Positions 8,623 through 17,694 of a stretch of DNA of 64,000 bases are shown in pieces (the stretch's first letter is position 1; each line of letters opens with the position of its first letter). The notes under the pieces were generated by a model. The model was not told where the DNA came from and searched no databases. It was given only the letters and a program-made list of their open reading frames with translations. Position numbers and translations under genes: made by a program. This DNA is from G965267425 sp965267425 (GTDB lineage: Bacteria > Bacteroidota > Bacteroidia > Flavobacteriales_E > Vicingaceae), in the NCBI GenBank assembly GCA_965267425.1, contig OZ253959.1, positions 1,054,001 through 1,118,000 of the forward strand. The letters are read 5' to 3'.

Positions 8623-9792
8623 GTGTTCGTGAGGTCATTTGTTGTTTATACGCTTTTGTTTGTTTTGGTGTTGAGTCACCATGCCATGTCTGAGCATATC
8701 AATATAGGTATTCTAGCCAGACACAAAATGACCCAATTTTCCTTCAAACCTCAAAAAGGAAAATATGCCTTATATGCTGACAACCAGAAAATAGGAATAG
8801 TTGATTCCGGGCAAAGCATTGTGTTGACAGCTAGAAAGAATAAGGTACAGGTGAATTACAAGGGAAAGTTTCGTGGAAGTTTTAACAATGTCAATATCAT
8901 TGGAATTGCCTATAAAAATTATTTCGCGGTATCTCCTTTAATTCCCAAAAGGCAAACACGAGAATACGATGATAACCTGAAAGTATCTGTTTATGGTGGA
9001 GTATTGCGTCTAATCAACAACATTGAACTGGATAACTACATTGCTGGCGTAGTTCAGGCAGAGGTCGGACCCAATCCTGCACCTGAATTTTTTAAACTTC
9101 AGGCCATTTTATGTAGAACATATGCGCTGAGCAAGCTGGATAAACACCAGTTTGAAGGTTATAATTTATGTGATCGAGTGCATTGTCAAGCTTATCATAG
9201 AAGATGTACCAAATTGGAGATTGAAAGAGCAAGTAAAGCCACCAAAGGGAATGTTATAGTAGACAGTGATATTAATTTGATTACAGCTGCTTTTTATTCG
9301 AATTGTGGTGGTCAAACTGTCAACTCTGAAGACGTTTGGCAAAAGCCCTTGTATTATTTACGTTCAGTCAAAGATCCGCACTGTACCAGAGAGCCAAATG
9401 CAAAATGGCAAAAGAAAATTAGCAAAACTGAATGGGTTAATTACCTTGAAAAGAAAACCGGTTATCTACAAACCGCTGGAATTAATTCATCAAATCTGGA
9501 AAATTTCAATCAACCGGCAAGAAAAAAATATTACATCTATAAAAATCAAAAAATTCCTTTGCGCACAATTCGAACGGATTGGAAATTGAAATCTACCTAC
9601 TTTGATGCTATCCTAAATGGAGATTATGTCTATCTCTATGGCAAAGGATTTGGTCATGGATCGGGTTTATGTCAGGAAGGCGCAATGAAGATGGCTTCTT
9701 CAGGATATTCATACACGGAGATTTTACATTTTTATTACAAAGATGTACATCTCATAGATCTTTCTGTCATCGATTTCTTCCGGGGAGATTAA
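8623..9792 (+). CDS. SpoIID/LytB-domain protein, secreted
   Basis: A 389-aa protein with an N-terminal signal sequence (VVYTLLFVLVLSHHAMS). A SpoIID/LytB-type domain follows: a beta-rich region, then LDNYIAGVVQAEVG, FKLQAILCRTYALS, FYSNCGGQTVNSEDVW and the C-terminal GKGFGHGSGLCQEGAMKMA. Family knowledge: SpoIID is a lytic transglycosylase acting on denuded peptidoglycan. Non-sporulating Bacteroidota keep homologues of unknown envelope role. The catalytic Glu of SpoIID may correspond to E in VQAEVG, by inference. There is no ATG: GTG codons at 8623 and 8629 are both plausible, and a TAATTTTG element covering 8616-8623 favours 8629. It abuts the convergent porP-like gene. Confidence 0.85.
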   Translation: MFVRSFVVYTLLFVLVLSHHAMSEHINIGILARHKMTQFSFKPQKGKYALYADNQKIGIVDSGQSIVLTARKNKVQVNYKGKFRGSFNNVNIIGIAYKNYFAVSPLIPKRQTREYDDNLKVSVYGGVLRLINNIELDNYIAGVVQAEVGPNPAPEFFKLQAILCRTYALSKLDKHQFEGYNLCDRVHCQAYHRRCTKLEIERASKATKGNVIVDSDINLITAAFYSNCGGQTVNSEDVWQKPLYYLRSVKDPHCTREPNAKWQKKISKTEWVNYLEKKTGYLQTAGINSSNLENFNQPARKKYYIYKNQKIPLRTIRTDWKLKSTYFDAILNGDYVYLYGKGFGHGSGLCQEGAMKMASSGYSYTEILHFYYKDVHLIDLSVIDFFRGD

Positions 9793-10887
9793 TTACATCC
9801 GCACATCTGGCGTGTATTTCTTTCCTTTTGATTTGGGTTTTTTCTCTTTGTTTTTTCTCATTTCTTTTTTCACAGCAATCTTCTTTTTATTGAGCTTGCC
9901 ATCATAAATTAATGATAATTCGAACCCTCCATTTCCTTTTGATGCATCGCTTAAATCGCTACCCACCACGAAATCATAACTCATTCCTACTTTAATAGAT
10001 TTCTTATAATCATAGAGTAATGTAGCATATGCTGTTCCTGGTGTCCGGTAAAATACCCCTAATCCGATTTTGGAATTGGTATGCGCATCCGTATATCTTG
10101 ATTCTGGTTCCGGATTTACCGTTAGCATGACTAGACTCCCTAGTGTTCCTTGTAACGATCCGGTATGTCTTGTAATGAGCAACTGTGGTTCAACAGAAAA
10201 GGAGGGGTAACCTAATTCCAGTGAAGTATGAAAGGTGTATTTAGGTTTTAATGTCTCATTGCTTCTGTCAACAAACGAATTTTTAGTCAGAGGTGTGTGC
10301 ATTACTGAAATTCCAGTGATAAATACGTAATCTGCATATGGATCAACAATTTCATATGCAATTCCACCTCCTGCATCCAGATAGCCAAAGTTTTCGGTAA
10401 AAGCCGCCTCACCACTAGGCAGTCCAGGATCATGGTTATTGCCATTGTGTTGACTTTCCCATTTCACATTACTCAAATCGATCTGTCTTCTCCCATAGGC
10501 AATCTTTAATCCACCACTAAAAGTGCTATATCTGTCTACTTTTAAATGGTAGGCAGCTGAACCGCCCACCTGCCAAAATCCGTATTGTGTACTTCCGGCT
10601 TTATCCTGAATAAAGCTAATACCACCTCCAAAAAATCTCGATCCCTCAACATCTTCAAACATTGGCATATCAAACCCTCCCGTCATGGTTCTGAATACAT
10701 TGCCCAAAGATTGCCACTGATTTCGATACCCACCTGAAACTCTGAAGTCTTGTCTCCCTTTACCGGTCAGCGCTGGATTCAGCTCCAAAGGCATCATATA
10801 AAACTGAGACATGTTTACATCTTGGGCAAACCCAAAATCGACTGTAAACATTACCATTCCAAGAAAATATATGAATAGCCGCTTCAC
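9793..10887 (-). CDS. PorP/SprF-family T9SS-associated outer membrane protein
   Basis: A 364-aa protein with signal peptide (FIYFLGMVMFTVDFGFAQ) and the PorP/SprF hallmark start QFYMMPLELNPALTG, then RVSGGYRNQWQSLG and beta-barrel-like strands. The C-terminal tail is very basic (KKKIAVKKEMRKNKEKKPKSKG). Family knowledge: SprF-like proteins are dedicated outer membrane partners needed to export or anchor type B CTD adhesins such as SprB. The gene directly follows the CHU_C adhesin with a GTGA stop/start overlap, so this is almost certainly that adhesin's partner. The start is GTG. It is the last gene of the 9.8-18.6 kb operon. Confidence 0.9.
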   Translation of the reverse strand: MKRLFIYFLGMVMFTVDFGFAQDVNMSQFYMMPLELNPALTGKGRQDFRVSGGYRNQWQSLGNVFRTMTGGFDMPMFEDVEGSRFFGGGISFIQDKAGSTQYGFWQVGGSAAYHLKVDRYSTFSGGLKIAYGRRQIDLSNVKWESQHNGNNHDPGLPSGEAAFTENFGYLDAGGGIAYEIVDPYADYVFITGISVMHTPLTKNSFVDRSNETLKPKYTFHTSLELGYPSFSVEPQLLITRHTGSLQGTLGSLVMLTVNPEPESRYTDAHTNSKIGLGVFYRTPGTAYATLLYDYKKSIKVGMSYDFVVGSDLSDASKGNGGFELSLIYDGKLNKKKIAVKKEMRKNKEKKPKSKGKKYTPDVRM

Positions 10888-13800
10888 CTTATCAACGTAA
10901 AATCTCCTTTAACAGTTTGGGTGTTGTTGTCAATTAATTTGACTGTTACTAAATAAATGTAAACCCCGGAAACGGCAGGTTTCCCTTTGTATCTGCCATC
11001 CCATCCTACATTTTCATCATTGCTTTCAAAAACTTTATTTCCCCAACGGTCAAAAATGACAAATGAAAATTCTTTAAACCCTTTGCCCTTTGCATGCAAA
11101 ACATCATTGACTCCATCTCCATTTGGCGTGAATGCGTCCGCAACAAAAACAGGACGTATATCTTCCACGCATACTTCAGTACTATGCTCATCTGAACATC
11201 CCCCTTCATTGAAGATTTCGAGACGTATGTCATACAAACCTGAAGTTTCATAGGAATATACCGGATTCACACCAAGCTCGTATGGAATTTCATCTTCTCC
11301 AAAAAACCATGTGCCACTATCGGCGTTTTGACTTAAGTCAATAATGGTAACCTCTTTTAAGTTTGACGGAATGCAATCAAGATTAGGGCTTAAAACAAAA
11401 TTGGCTGAGACGTTTTTATAACTAGGAATTTTAACTATAGTATCGTACGAACATCCTGTAATTCTATCCCAAATAGTTATTCCGTATGAACTTCCAGCCT
11501 TTCCTTCCAATACGCTATCTGTTACTACGGGACTTGTATTCCATTCGTAATTGTAAATACTTGTACCATTAACCATGGCAATAATGTAACCATCTTGACC
11601 AAAGCATAATTGCTCACTCGTTTCAAAGTCGGCATCAAATATCTCTCCAACCGTCACCGTAACACTGTCAAATGAAGGTTCAGAGCATCCATCCAAAGTT
11701 TGAATGTAATAGGTGGTGGTTACCACAGGGGATACAGTATTTTCAGCAATGGGGAACAATCCATCACTCCATTGATAGTTGTACAATGAATCTGGATGAC
11801 CTCCTGTTGCTGAAATGGTAATGGTGGCACTTTCACCTGCACAAATTTCAGGAACAACCACGTCCACTGATGTTTCAATTGGAGTGGTTACTTGTATACT
11901 CATAGAATCATCTGTTTGACATTGTCCAACGCCAAACGTATAATACAATTGATGAATTCCTTCTCCACCAACTACAGGGTTAAAGTGCAGATTACTATCT
12001 AGTCCCGAACCTGTCAATTCTCCTCCGGAAGGTTGAAGCACCGGTGGATATGCCGAATCATAATAACAATATACTGAGTCCAATCCACCAATTTGTGCAG
12101 GAACAAAAGGATAAACGGTGACCTTTACCGTATCGTCTACACAATTGTTTGATGTGATATAACGAATATTGTGTGTTCCACTACCTGCCACGGAAGGGTC
12201 AAATTCTCCTGTAACGGCATCAATAATTCCATTTCCAGTCCATGTACCTCTTATTGGCATAGTTGGCATAAACCATTTTTCGTGTGTGCTACAAACCGTA
12301 GTATCTGGAAACAAGATGGTGTCAGGGTAGACAATCATCACAACAGAATCAACACAAGTATTTCTTTCGTATAACAGTTTATGTACGCCAACCCCTGCTA
12401 ATTGAGGATTAAAAAAGTAATCTGATCCAGATCCCTGTACAATGCCGTTTCCAGTCCATATACCACAACAAGGAGTTCTTTGTACGGTAGTCCACTCCAG
12501 CAACATGGAGGTATCTCCTATACAATGCTCTAGTGTATCCACATACACTCTTGTGTCACGTATATAAATCACTCGGGTATCTGTACAACCATTTGAAGCT
12601 GTATACGTAAGGGTATCGTTTCCATTATTGCCAGTGAAAGGAACAAATGGATCATATAGTCCTGAACTACCGTTAATGATTCCCAATCCAGTCCAAGTTC
12701 CTCCACTAGGATCGGCGGGAGGATTCAAGGTGAATTGCCCTTGATGAGGACAAAACAATTGATTGTACCTTGCATCAATTTCCTTGACAAATACATCAAT
12801 GGAAAAACTACAACCACCTCCACTTAATGAGTAGGTTAACGTTTTACTTCCTGGGCCTGCAATTTCAGGAACAAAATCCCCGGTTAATGAGTCTGTTATT
12901 CCAGGACCTGACCATCTACCACCCGGTGGATCAATTACAATTAGTATAGTATCATCCGACTCACATACTGTGTCAATAGGAGTATATAGGGTAATGCTAT
13001 CTACTGTAATAGTTTTGGTATCTATACAGCCGTTATAAGTGTAGGTCAAGACATAGGTTCCGGATTGAGCAGGATTGAAAATTCCGGAAGAAGTTATGGA
13101 ATCACCTGTCCAAACACCGCCAGATGGAGTAAAGCCAGAAACCAAAAATGGAGCCGTTCCCGGGCATGCCGCTTCGTCAAGTCCTGCATATCCAGGTTTG
13201 ACAGTAATTAAGATGCTGTCTTCACAAAAATTGGTGAATCCATATTTCACATAATGATTTCCTGGACCAGCGGCAAATGGCGAAAAAATGCCCGTTATGG
13301 GATTAACAATTCCCGGTCCGGAGAACTGCCCTCCTGTCATAGTGACATTTAATGTAAATGAAGAATCTGTCTCACATACGGTTGTATCACTATCCGTGAT
13401 TTCCGGATTGATAAAAACGATTTCCTTGGAGTCATTGGCAATGGGTCCACCGCCAGTGTATTGCACATTAACAGAATAGGTTGTGTTTGAAGATGGACAA
13501 ACCGTAAACGGACCTGGACTATTGGGTTGAGTCGGATTCCATGTATAGTTGTAAGTAAGACAGTTGGTTCCTGAACCACTGATAATGGCTTCGATATCTG
13601 TGCACAATCCAGGACATATGGTATCGTAAGTAGATTGGATATCTACATCAAATGGGCATGTATATACCAAAAAACTATCTGTTAAGAAGAAATGCCAAAT
13701 GCTGTCACAATTATCAGGAATTCCAAGATCCAGATCAATTGTATACCAACAGTTTTCAGTTAATTCTTGGTTAAGACCCAGTAAAAATGTGGTTGAACTA

Positions 13801-14405
13801 TCTCCTGCAGAAGAACAATTCACGGAACTCACAGAATTAACACTCAAAGACATTGGGCCCGAGATTGAAAAATCTGATGGAAGGAGTGAATCGCATAACA
13901 CCTTATCCGTAAAGGTTACAGAAATGGTGGAAGTGCTGCATGTGGGAACCGGATTGATGGACATCACAGGAGGAGTGGGAGGAATCACTGTACTTGTCCA
14001 ATCCGCGGTCCACCCACTATATGCGGCAGATCCATCACTTGTAAAATGCACCGTCATGAACCCACTATTTGCCACTACTGCAGGTGGTAGCGTTGTTCCG
14101 GTATACGTTGCGAGCAATGGTGAATTGGTATCGGGACCATTGTGAATTTTCAAAAAATCAAATCCAGAATCCACTTCAAACGTTCCAACAAAAGTCATGG
14201 TAATGGTTCCACCTGTATTGATGGTAAAAACGAAATTTTCGTTATTGGCGTAGGTAGTTCCACTTGCGCCAGCCTCGCTGTCCAGAAGTGTACCCTTGCA
14301 ATCCGTCACGGTTAGATTGCTCATGTTGTATATGGGATTCTGTGCTTTACTGCCGCTTATCAACATCACAGCAGTAACAACCATCCATATCAGGTATTTA
14401 AACAT
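10884..14405 (-). CDS. Giant CUB-domain adhesin with T9SS type B (CHU_C) signal
   Basis: A 1173-aa secreted protein. The ATG at 14405 starts MFKYLIWMVVTAVMLISGSKAQ, a signal peptide; a TTG at 14414 would add three residues and overlap the previous stop. The domain order is a CUB domain (about 25-145), a bacterial Ig-like segment with PVPTCSTSTISVTFTDK, and seven degenerate repeats of the form GG-x-W-T/S-G-x-G-I...G-x-F-x-P...AGxGxxxLxY...C. PKD/Ig-like segments follow. The protein ends in a CHU_C/gliding-associated C-terminal domain (DAFTPNGDGVNDVLHAKG ... FDRWGNKVFES ... GWDGRYKGK) that routes it through T9SS. Each repeat carries Cys. The paired PorP/SprF gene follows. The role is probably surface adhesion or anchoring of the operon's lipoprotein/cytochrome partners (inference). 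Confidence 0.9.
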   Translation of the reverse strand: MFKYLIWMVVTAVMLISGSKAQNPIYNMSNLTVTDCKGTLLDSEAGASGTTYANNENFVFTINTGGTITMTFVGTFEVDSGFDFLKIHNGPDTNSPLLATYTGTTLPPAVVANSGFMTVHFTSDGSAAYSGWTADWTSTVIPPTPPVMSINPVPTCSTSTISVTFTDKVLCDSLLPSDFSISGPMSLSVNSVSSVNCSSAGDSSTTFLLGLNQELTENCWYTIDLDLGIPDNCDSIWHFFLTDSFLVYTCPFDVDIQSTYDTICPGLCTDIEAIISGSGTNCLTYNYTWNPTQPNSPGPFTVCPSSNTTYSVNVQYTGGGPIANDSKEIVFINPEITDSDTTVCETDSSFTLNVTMTGGQFSGPGIVNPITGIFSPFAAGPGNHYVKYGFTNFCEDSILITVKPGYAGLDEAACPGTAPFLVSGFTPSGGVWTGDSITSSGIFNPAQSGTYVLTYTYNGCIDTKTITVDSITLYTPIDTVCESDDTILIVIDPPGGRWSGPGITDSLTGDFVPEIAGPGSKTLTYSLSGGGCSFSIDVFVKEIDARYNQLFCPHQGQFTLNPPADPSGGTWTGLGIINGSSGLYDPFVPFTGNNGNDTLTYTASNGCTDTRVIYIRDTRVYVDTLEHCIGDTSMLLEWTTVQRTPCCGIWTGNGIVQGSGSDYFFNPQLAGVGVHKLLYERNTCVDSVVMIVYPDTILFPDTTVCSTHEKWFMPTMPIRGTWTGNGIIDAVTGEFDPSVAGSGTHNIRYITSNNCVDDTVKVTVYPFVPAQIGGLDSVYCYYDSAYPPVLQPSGGELTGSGLDSNLHFNPVVGGEGIHQLYYTFGVGQCQTDDSMSIQVTTPIETSVDVVVPEICAGESATITISATGGHPDSLYNYQWSDGLFPIAENTVSPVVTTTYYIQTLDGCSEPSFDSVTVTVGEIFDADFETSEQLCFGQDGYIIAMVNGTSIYNYEWNTSPVVTDSVLEGKAGSSYGITIWDRITGCSYDTIVKIPSYKNVSANFVLSPNLDCIPSNLKEVTIIDLSQNADSGTWFFGEDEIPYELGVNPVYSYETSGLYDIRLEIFNEGGCSDEHSTEVCVEDIRPVFVADAFTPNGDGVNDVLHAKGKGFKEFSFVIFDRWGNKVFESNDENVGWDGRYKGKPAVSGVYIYLVTVKLIDNNTQTVKGDFTLIR

Positions 14406-14410
14406 CCCAT

Positions 14411-14878
14411 TCAATTCGCCTCCTTTACAACAATAGTGGATGTATTGATAATATTACTCCAATTTCCGGCACGATCTTGCATTCGAATATTAAATGAAAT
14501 GACCTCTTCGGTTCCATTGCCCAGCACAAAGACATTGTTGACCAGAATGTTCAATTCACCTTGAATAATGAGTTCCTCATCAACTGGAGCCAGAGGTGGA
14601 ACATGATATAGATCTGCTGAATCCAATCTGCTGTCTTTGACTTCAAGTGCGAAAACATCCGGATCATATGAACCCAAATCACCATTGTTGTCTTTGTAAC
14701 CGATAACAATTTTAATCTGATTATCGAATTCTGTGACTTCGGCAGGTTCAATACTCAGAAAGGAAATAGATGGTTCTGGAGCTGCAACCTCTTCCTCATC
14801 ATCTTCTGACTTATTACATGAAATGAAAAAAAAGGAGACAAGCATCATCCCCATAAAATATGTACGCCAATTTTTCAT
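14411..14878 (-). CDS. Small lipoprotein of the DUF1501/adhesin operon
   Basis: A 155-aa protein with a type II signal (MMLVSFFFISCNKSEDDEEEV), acidic after the Cys. One Ig/cadherin-like beta-sandwich of about 110 residues follows, with VIGYKDNNGDLG and FNIRMQDRAGNWSN, the pattern of Bacteroidota proteins annotated only as hypothetical lipoproteins. It directly abuts the cytochrome-like lipoprotein gene upstream and lies 5 bases before the adhesin ATG, so it shares their transcript. It is probably surface-exposed or periplasmic. No enzyme motif is visible. Confidence 0.8.
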   Translation of the reverse strand: MKNWRTYFMGMMLVSFFFISCNKSEDDEEEVAAPEPSISFLSIEPAEVTEFDNQIKIVIGYKDNNGDLGSYDPDVFALEVKDSRLDSADLYHVPPLAPVDEELIIQGELNILVNNVFVLGNGTEEVISFNIRMQDRAGNWSNIINTSTIVVKEAN

Positions 14879-15850
14879 TTACAACGAATCAACTTTTAAC
14901 GTAAAATAACCTCTGAGAATGTCACTACTGCCTTCGTTTGGAATTTCTACTGGTTCAGTATGATCTTCGTCATTTACTTTAGTTCTTAAAAAGAAATAAG
15001 AACCTATGGTATCTGTTGGAAAATCTAATGTTGTTTTGTGCGTGTACGAAACATCATTGCCAAAGAAATCCTTCTCTGTGATTGGTGTTTCAATAGTTAA
15101 TATTTTTTTATCTGCATTCGCAAAATCATAAACATCGGTGGAAACGTACAATTCATTTACTGACAACGATGCACTGGGTGTTTTGTCATCCGTAAAAGCC
15201 AACCAGACATCAATAGACGAATTGGGAATTCCAATTGGATTTCCACTGCCTTCAACCGTAGACAACGGATTACTGGTGGTGCCACTATGAAACACTTTTA
15301 TTCCAGATACCTGGGGATACAATGAAGAGTTTGAAGGTGTGTTACCAAAGGGATCTTTGGCTCCATCATTGATCCAATCAATGATGTATTGTATGTATTC
15401 TTGTTTTTTATCTTCCCAATCGGATTCAGGTTCTACCGTTAGTGGCATAATTCCCGATGTTTCGGGAAGAAAGGTTGTTAAACGTGCATGCAACAATGAT
15501 TTTTCCGCATTGCCAGGTTCCACTCGGTAAGTGTATGTCATTTGTGGATCATTTTGAATCACCGTTTGCAACACCATGGTATTGTATGAACTATAAATGG
15601 TCCGAAAGTCAGGGTCGAAATTTCCGTCATGACAACCAGAATTGGCACATGTTGGTTTAAAAATGAAAGCGTGCAAATATTCAAAACTCCCCACTTCAAG
15701 ACTTGAAGTGTCAGGAATAGAATCAGGTGGTTGTAATGATGGATCGTCAAAAGGATTAGTTGTAACGACGTCCTCATTTTCCGCTTTTTTACATTGCCAC
15801 AAGAGCAATGCAACGGCACCTAAAATAAATATGATCTTACTTTTCATCAT
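14879..15850 (-). CDS. Cytochrome c-like lipoprotein with CX4CH haem motif
   Basis: A 323-aa lipoprotein (lipobox LLLWQC, Cys about residue 20). An N-terminal domain of about 120 residues carries the unusual haem-binding motif CANSGCH (Cys68, Cys73, His74; four residues between the Cys, not two). It is followed by ETSGIMPLTVEP, where Met can serve as sixth ligand, and by YIQYIIDWINDGAKD, the C-terminal helix typical of c-type and planctomycete PSCyt1 domains. The second half looks like a beta-sandwich (FHSGTTSNPLSTVEGSGNPIG onward). The gene lies 2 bases after the DUF1501-like gene, a pairing also seen in Planctomycetes. Haem attachment by a CX4CH site is inferred. Confidence 0.8.
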   Translation of the reverse strand: MMKSKIIFILGAVALLLWQCKKAENEDVVTTNPFDDPSLQPPDSIPDTSSLEVGSFEYLHAFIFKPTCANSGCHDGNFDPDFRTIYSSYNTMVLQTVIQNDPQMTYTYRVEPGNAEKSLLHARLTTFLPETSGIMPLTVEPESDWEDKKQEYIQYIIDWINDGAKDPFGNTPSNSSLYPQVSGIKVFHSGTTSNPLSTVEGSGNPIGIPNSSIDVWLAFTDDKTPSASLSVNELYVSTDVYDFANADKKILTIETPITEKDFFGNDVSYTHKTTLDFPTDTIGSYFFLRTKVNDEDHTEPVEIPNEGSSDILRGYFTLKVDSL

Positions 15851-15852
15851 GT

Positions 15853-17175
15853 TTACATCCTATCAAACAGAGACATGGTTCCTGCTTCAAGGTATCCGCT
15901 ATTGACAACCTCTTGTTTAACTCCCAGAATTTCAGCTATGGTAGCAACTCCATCTGACGTTAATCCAACCGGGTTGTTTTCATCACCAATAACTCTGTCA
16001 GCGTCCACTCCAGGTCCAGCCATCAACGTAAATACTCTTCGTGAATTTGCATCGGAATGATCAAATGATTTGAAATCGTTTTCTTGATCCAAAATACCAT
16101 TGGGATTAAGGTTTCTTCCACATTCAGGCGTGGCAATCAATATGGTATTGCCCGCCATACCTGGTGTGTTTTGGATATGATTCCATAAATGCCCAACGGC
16201 ATGATCTGCTCTATGCAGATTTTGGAGATAACCCGTAAAGTTACTGTGGCAACCATCCACATTGGTCATATTCATAACCGTAAGTGCTGGTTTGAAATAG
16301 CTGAGTATTTCACAGGCGTATCCTACGGTCAATGCGTCACTATTGGAGGAAACAGGAGGGAGGTTGGCCGATCCTTGAGCATACATTTGACGCATGAAAT
16401 CTTTAATCTCTTGTTTTTCATCATCGGTATTTCCAAGGTTTAATTGTGCTTGACCTAAATTTTCATAACTATTATCAAGAAAATATTTCATTTCATAAAT
16501 TGGATCCAGTTGATCTTCCGGATGATAAAGTTTAGCATCGGAAAGATGCTCTTCACCTAAGGCACCAAATGTTACTGTGGGTGCGAACATATTTGCACCA
16601 TACGCAGCTCCATAATCAGGATGATCACTATAATTCAGCAAAGGTGTTGAGTTACCTATACCATTACTCAAGAACCAAACATCAGTTGCTTTGTAACCAC
16701 CATGTCTTCTCAAGTATTCAAAAATGGTAGGATTGACCGGTTTTTGTTTCAGTCCTTGTGTAGCTGCTCTGTTTCCTTGGACTAAATTGTTTAATCCTCC
16801 ATAATGTCCGGCCGAAAGTGCATTGACTTCTTTAAACAGCGTACCTTGCTTTTGCAATGTTTGACTTAGAATTTTTGGAATGGGGTTAATTCCGCCCTCA
16901 CCCGTTCCATAAACAACTTTAGCTGAAGGTGGTGCACCTTCCAACATATTGTACATAATGTTGCCTTCGAATGGTAATCCCTGACTGTCATCGAGATATC
17001 GTTGTAAAACAGATTCCTGTTGACGAACACCGCCAGCAAACAGCACATAAACCACATGATCGGCAATTTTAGATCCCGTACTTGCAAATAACCTACCGGA
17101 AGGAAGTATGTAAGGAGCAGCAATTGCTCCTGCCGATAATGCAACTGACTTTTTGACAAACGCTCTTCTTTTCAT
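15853..17175 (-). CDS. Tat-exported DUF1501-like protein (alkaline phosphatase/sulfatase superfamily fold)
   Basis: A 440-aa protein. The N-terminus MKRRAFVKKSVALSAGAIAAPY is a twin-arginine signal. The mature part opens with HVVYVLFAGGVRQQES, in the position of the DUF1501 LFLxGGxxQxDxxDPK block. It later shows NLHRADHAVGHLWNHIQ, AGNTILIATPECGRN and FKSFDHSDANSRRVFTLMAGPG, typical of DUF1501 proteins, which belong to the alkaline phosphatase superfamily. The catalytic nucleophile of true sulfatases is not evident. Family knowledge: DUF1501 genes usually travel with DUF1549/DUF1553/cytochrome proteins in Planctomycetes, and here such partners flank it (gaps of 9 and 2 bases). The substrate is unknown. 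Confidence 0.85.
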   Translation of the reverse strand: MKRRAFVKKSVALSAGAIAAPYILPSGRLFASTGSKIADHVVYVLFAGGVRQQESVLQRYLDDSQGLPFEGNIMYNMLEGAPPSAKVVYGTGEGGINPIPKILSQTLQKQGTLFKEVNALSAGHYGGLNNLVQGNRAATQGLKQKPVNPTIFEYLRRHGGYKATDVWFLSNGIGNSTPLLNYSDHPDYGAAYGANMFAPTVTFGALGEEHLSDAKLYHPEDQLDPIYEMKYFLDNSYENLGQAQLNLGNTDDEKQEIKDFMRQMYAQGSANLPPVSSNSDALTVGYACEILSYFKPALTVMNMTNVDGCHSNFTGYLQNLHRADHAVGHLWNHIQNTPGMAGNTILIATPECGRNLNPNGILDQENDFKSFDHSDANSRRVFTLMAGPGVDADRVIGDENNPVGLTSDGVATIAEILGVKQEVVNSGYLEAGTMSLFDRM

Positions 17176-17184
17176 AATTCAGTC

Positions 17185-17688
17185 TTAATAATACAAGTAT
17201 TCGTTACTCAGTGAAAACGCAAAATAGACAAGCTCTGGAGTCACATTTGGATTTGATTCAATGTAATTCTTGAAATATGCTTTTTCTGCTTCCGTTGGGT
17301 TTCTTACCAGAAATCGATTGTACGTTTGAACAATAAATTCATCAATGTCATTTCTCATCAATGAATCTGAAGGCATAATAACACCCGATTCGTTCATAAA
17401 ATTGGAAATGATCACCTCTCTCGCAATTTCTTTATCTCCAATGGATTCAATACATTGAGAGATTTCAAATATTTCGTTTGCAGACAATGCTTCTTGAAAC
17501 AAATTCGCATGTAATATTGAAACATACTGTTGGTCATTTTTCAATTTTGTCTTTCCAGCATTAGACGGAAGCAAGTCAATGTCATTCACCACATAATCAT
17601 CATCTTCCTTCTTTTCCTCTTTCTTACACGATATCACAACCACAGAAAATGCCAGTAACAAAACAGCCCAGTGTTTATTTGTTTTCAT
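17185..17688 (-). CDS. Lipoprotein with one DUF4214/DUF1553-like repeat
   Basis: A 167-aa lipoprotein (LLAFSVVVISCKKEEKKEDDD). The C-terminal 50 residues, FIVQTYNRFLVRNPTEAEKAYF ending LVYFAFSLSNEYLYY, match the 'Y..LL.R.PT..E' helix pair followed by a 'S.EY' end seen in DUF4214 and DUF1549/1553-type helical repeats. The middle contains an ISQCIESIGDKEIAREVIIS helix. It lies 6 bases after the larger related lipoprotein and 9 bases before the Tat protein, so it belongs to the same operon. It probably forms a helical scaffold with its neighbour. No catalytic motif is visible. Confidence 0.75.
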   Translation of the reverse strand: MKTNKHWAVLLLAFSVVVISCKKEEKKEDDDYVVNDIDLLPSNAGKTKLKNDQQYVSILHANLFQEALSANEIFEISQCIESIGDKEIAREVIISNFMNESGVIMPSDSLMRNDIDEFIVQTYNRFLVRNPTEAEKAYFKNYIESNPNVTPELVYFAFSLSNEYLYY

Positions 17689-17694
17689 GATCTA

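Noticed and set aside
13699..14145. A 148-codon open frame on the plus strand inside the adhesin gene
   Set aside because: It lies wholly antisense to a clear CUB/Ig-domain coding region and has no recognisable protein features.
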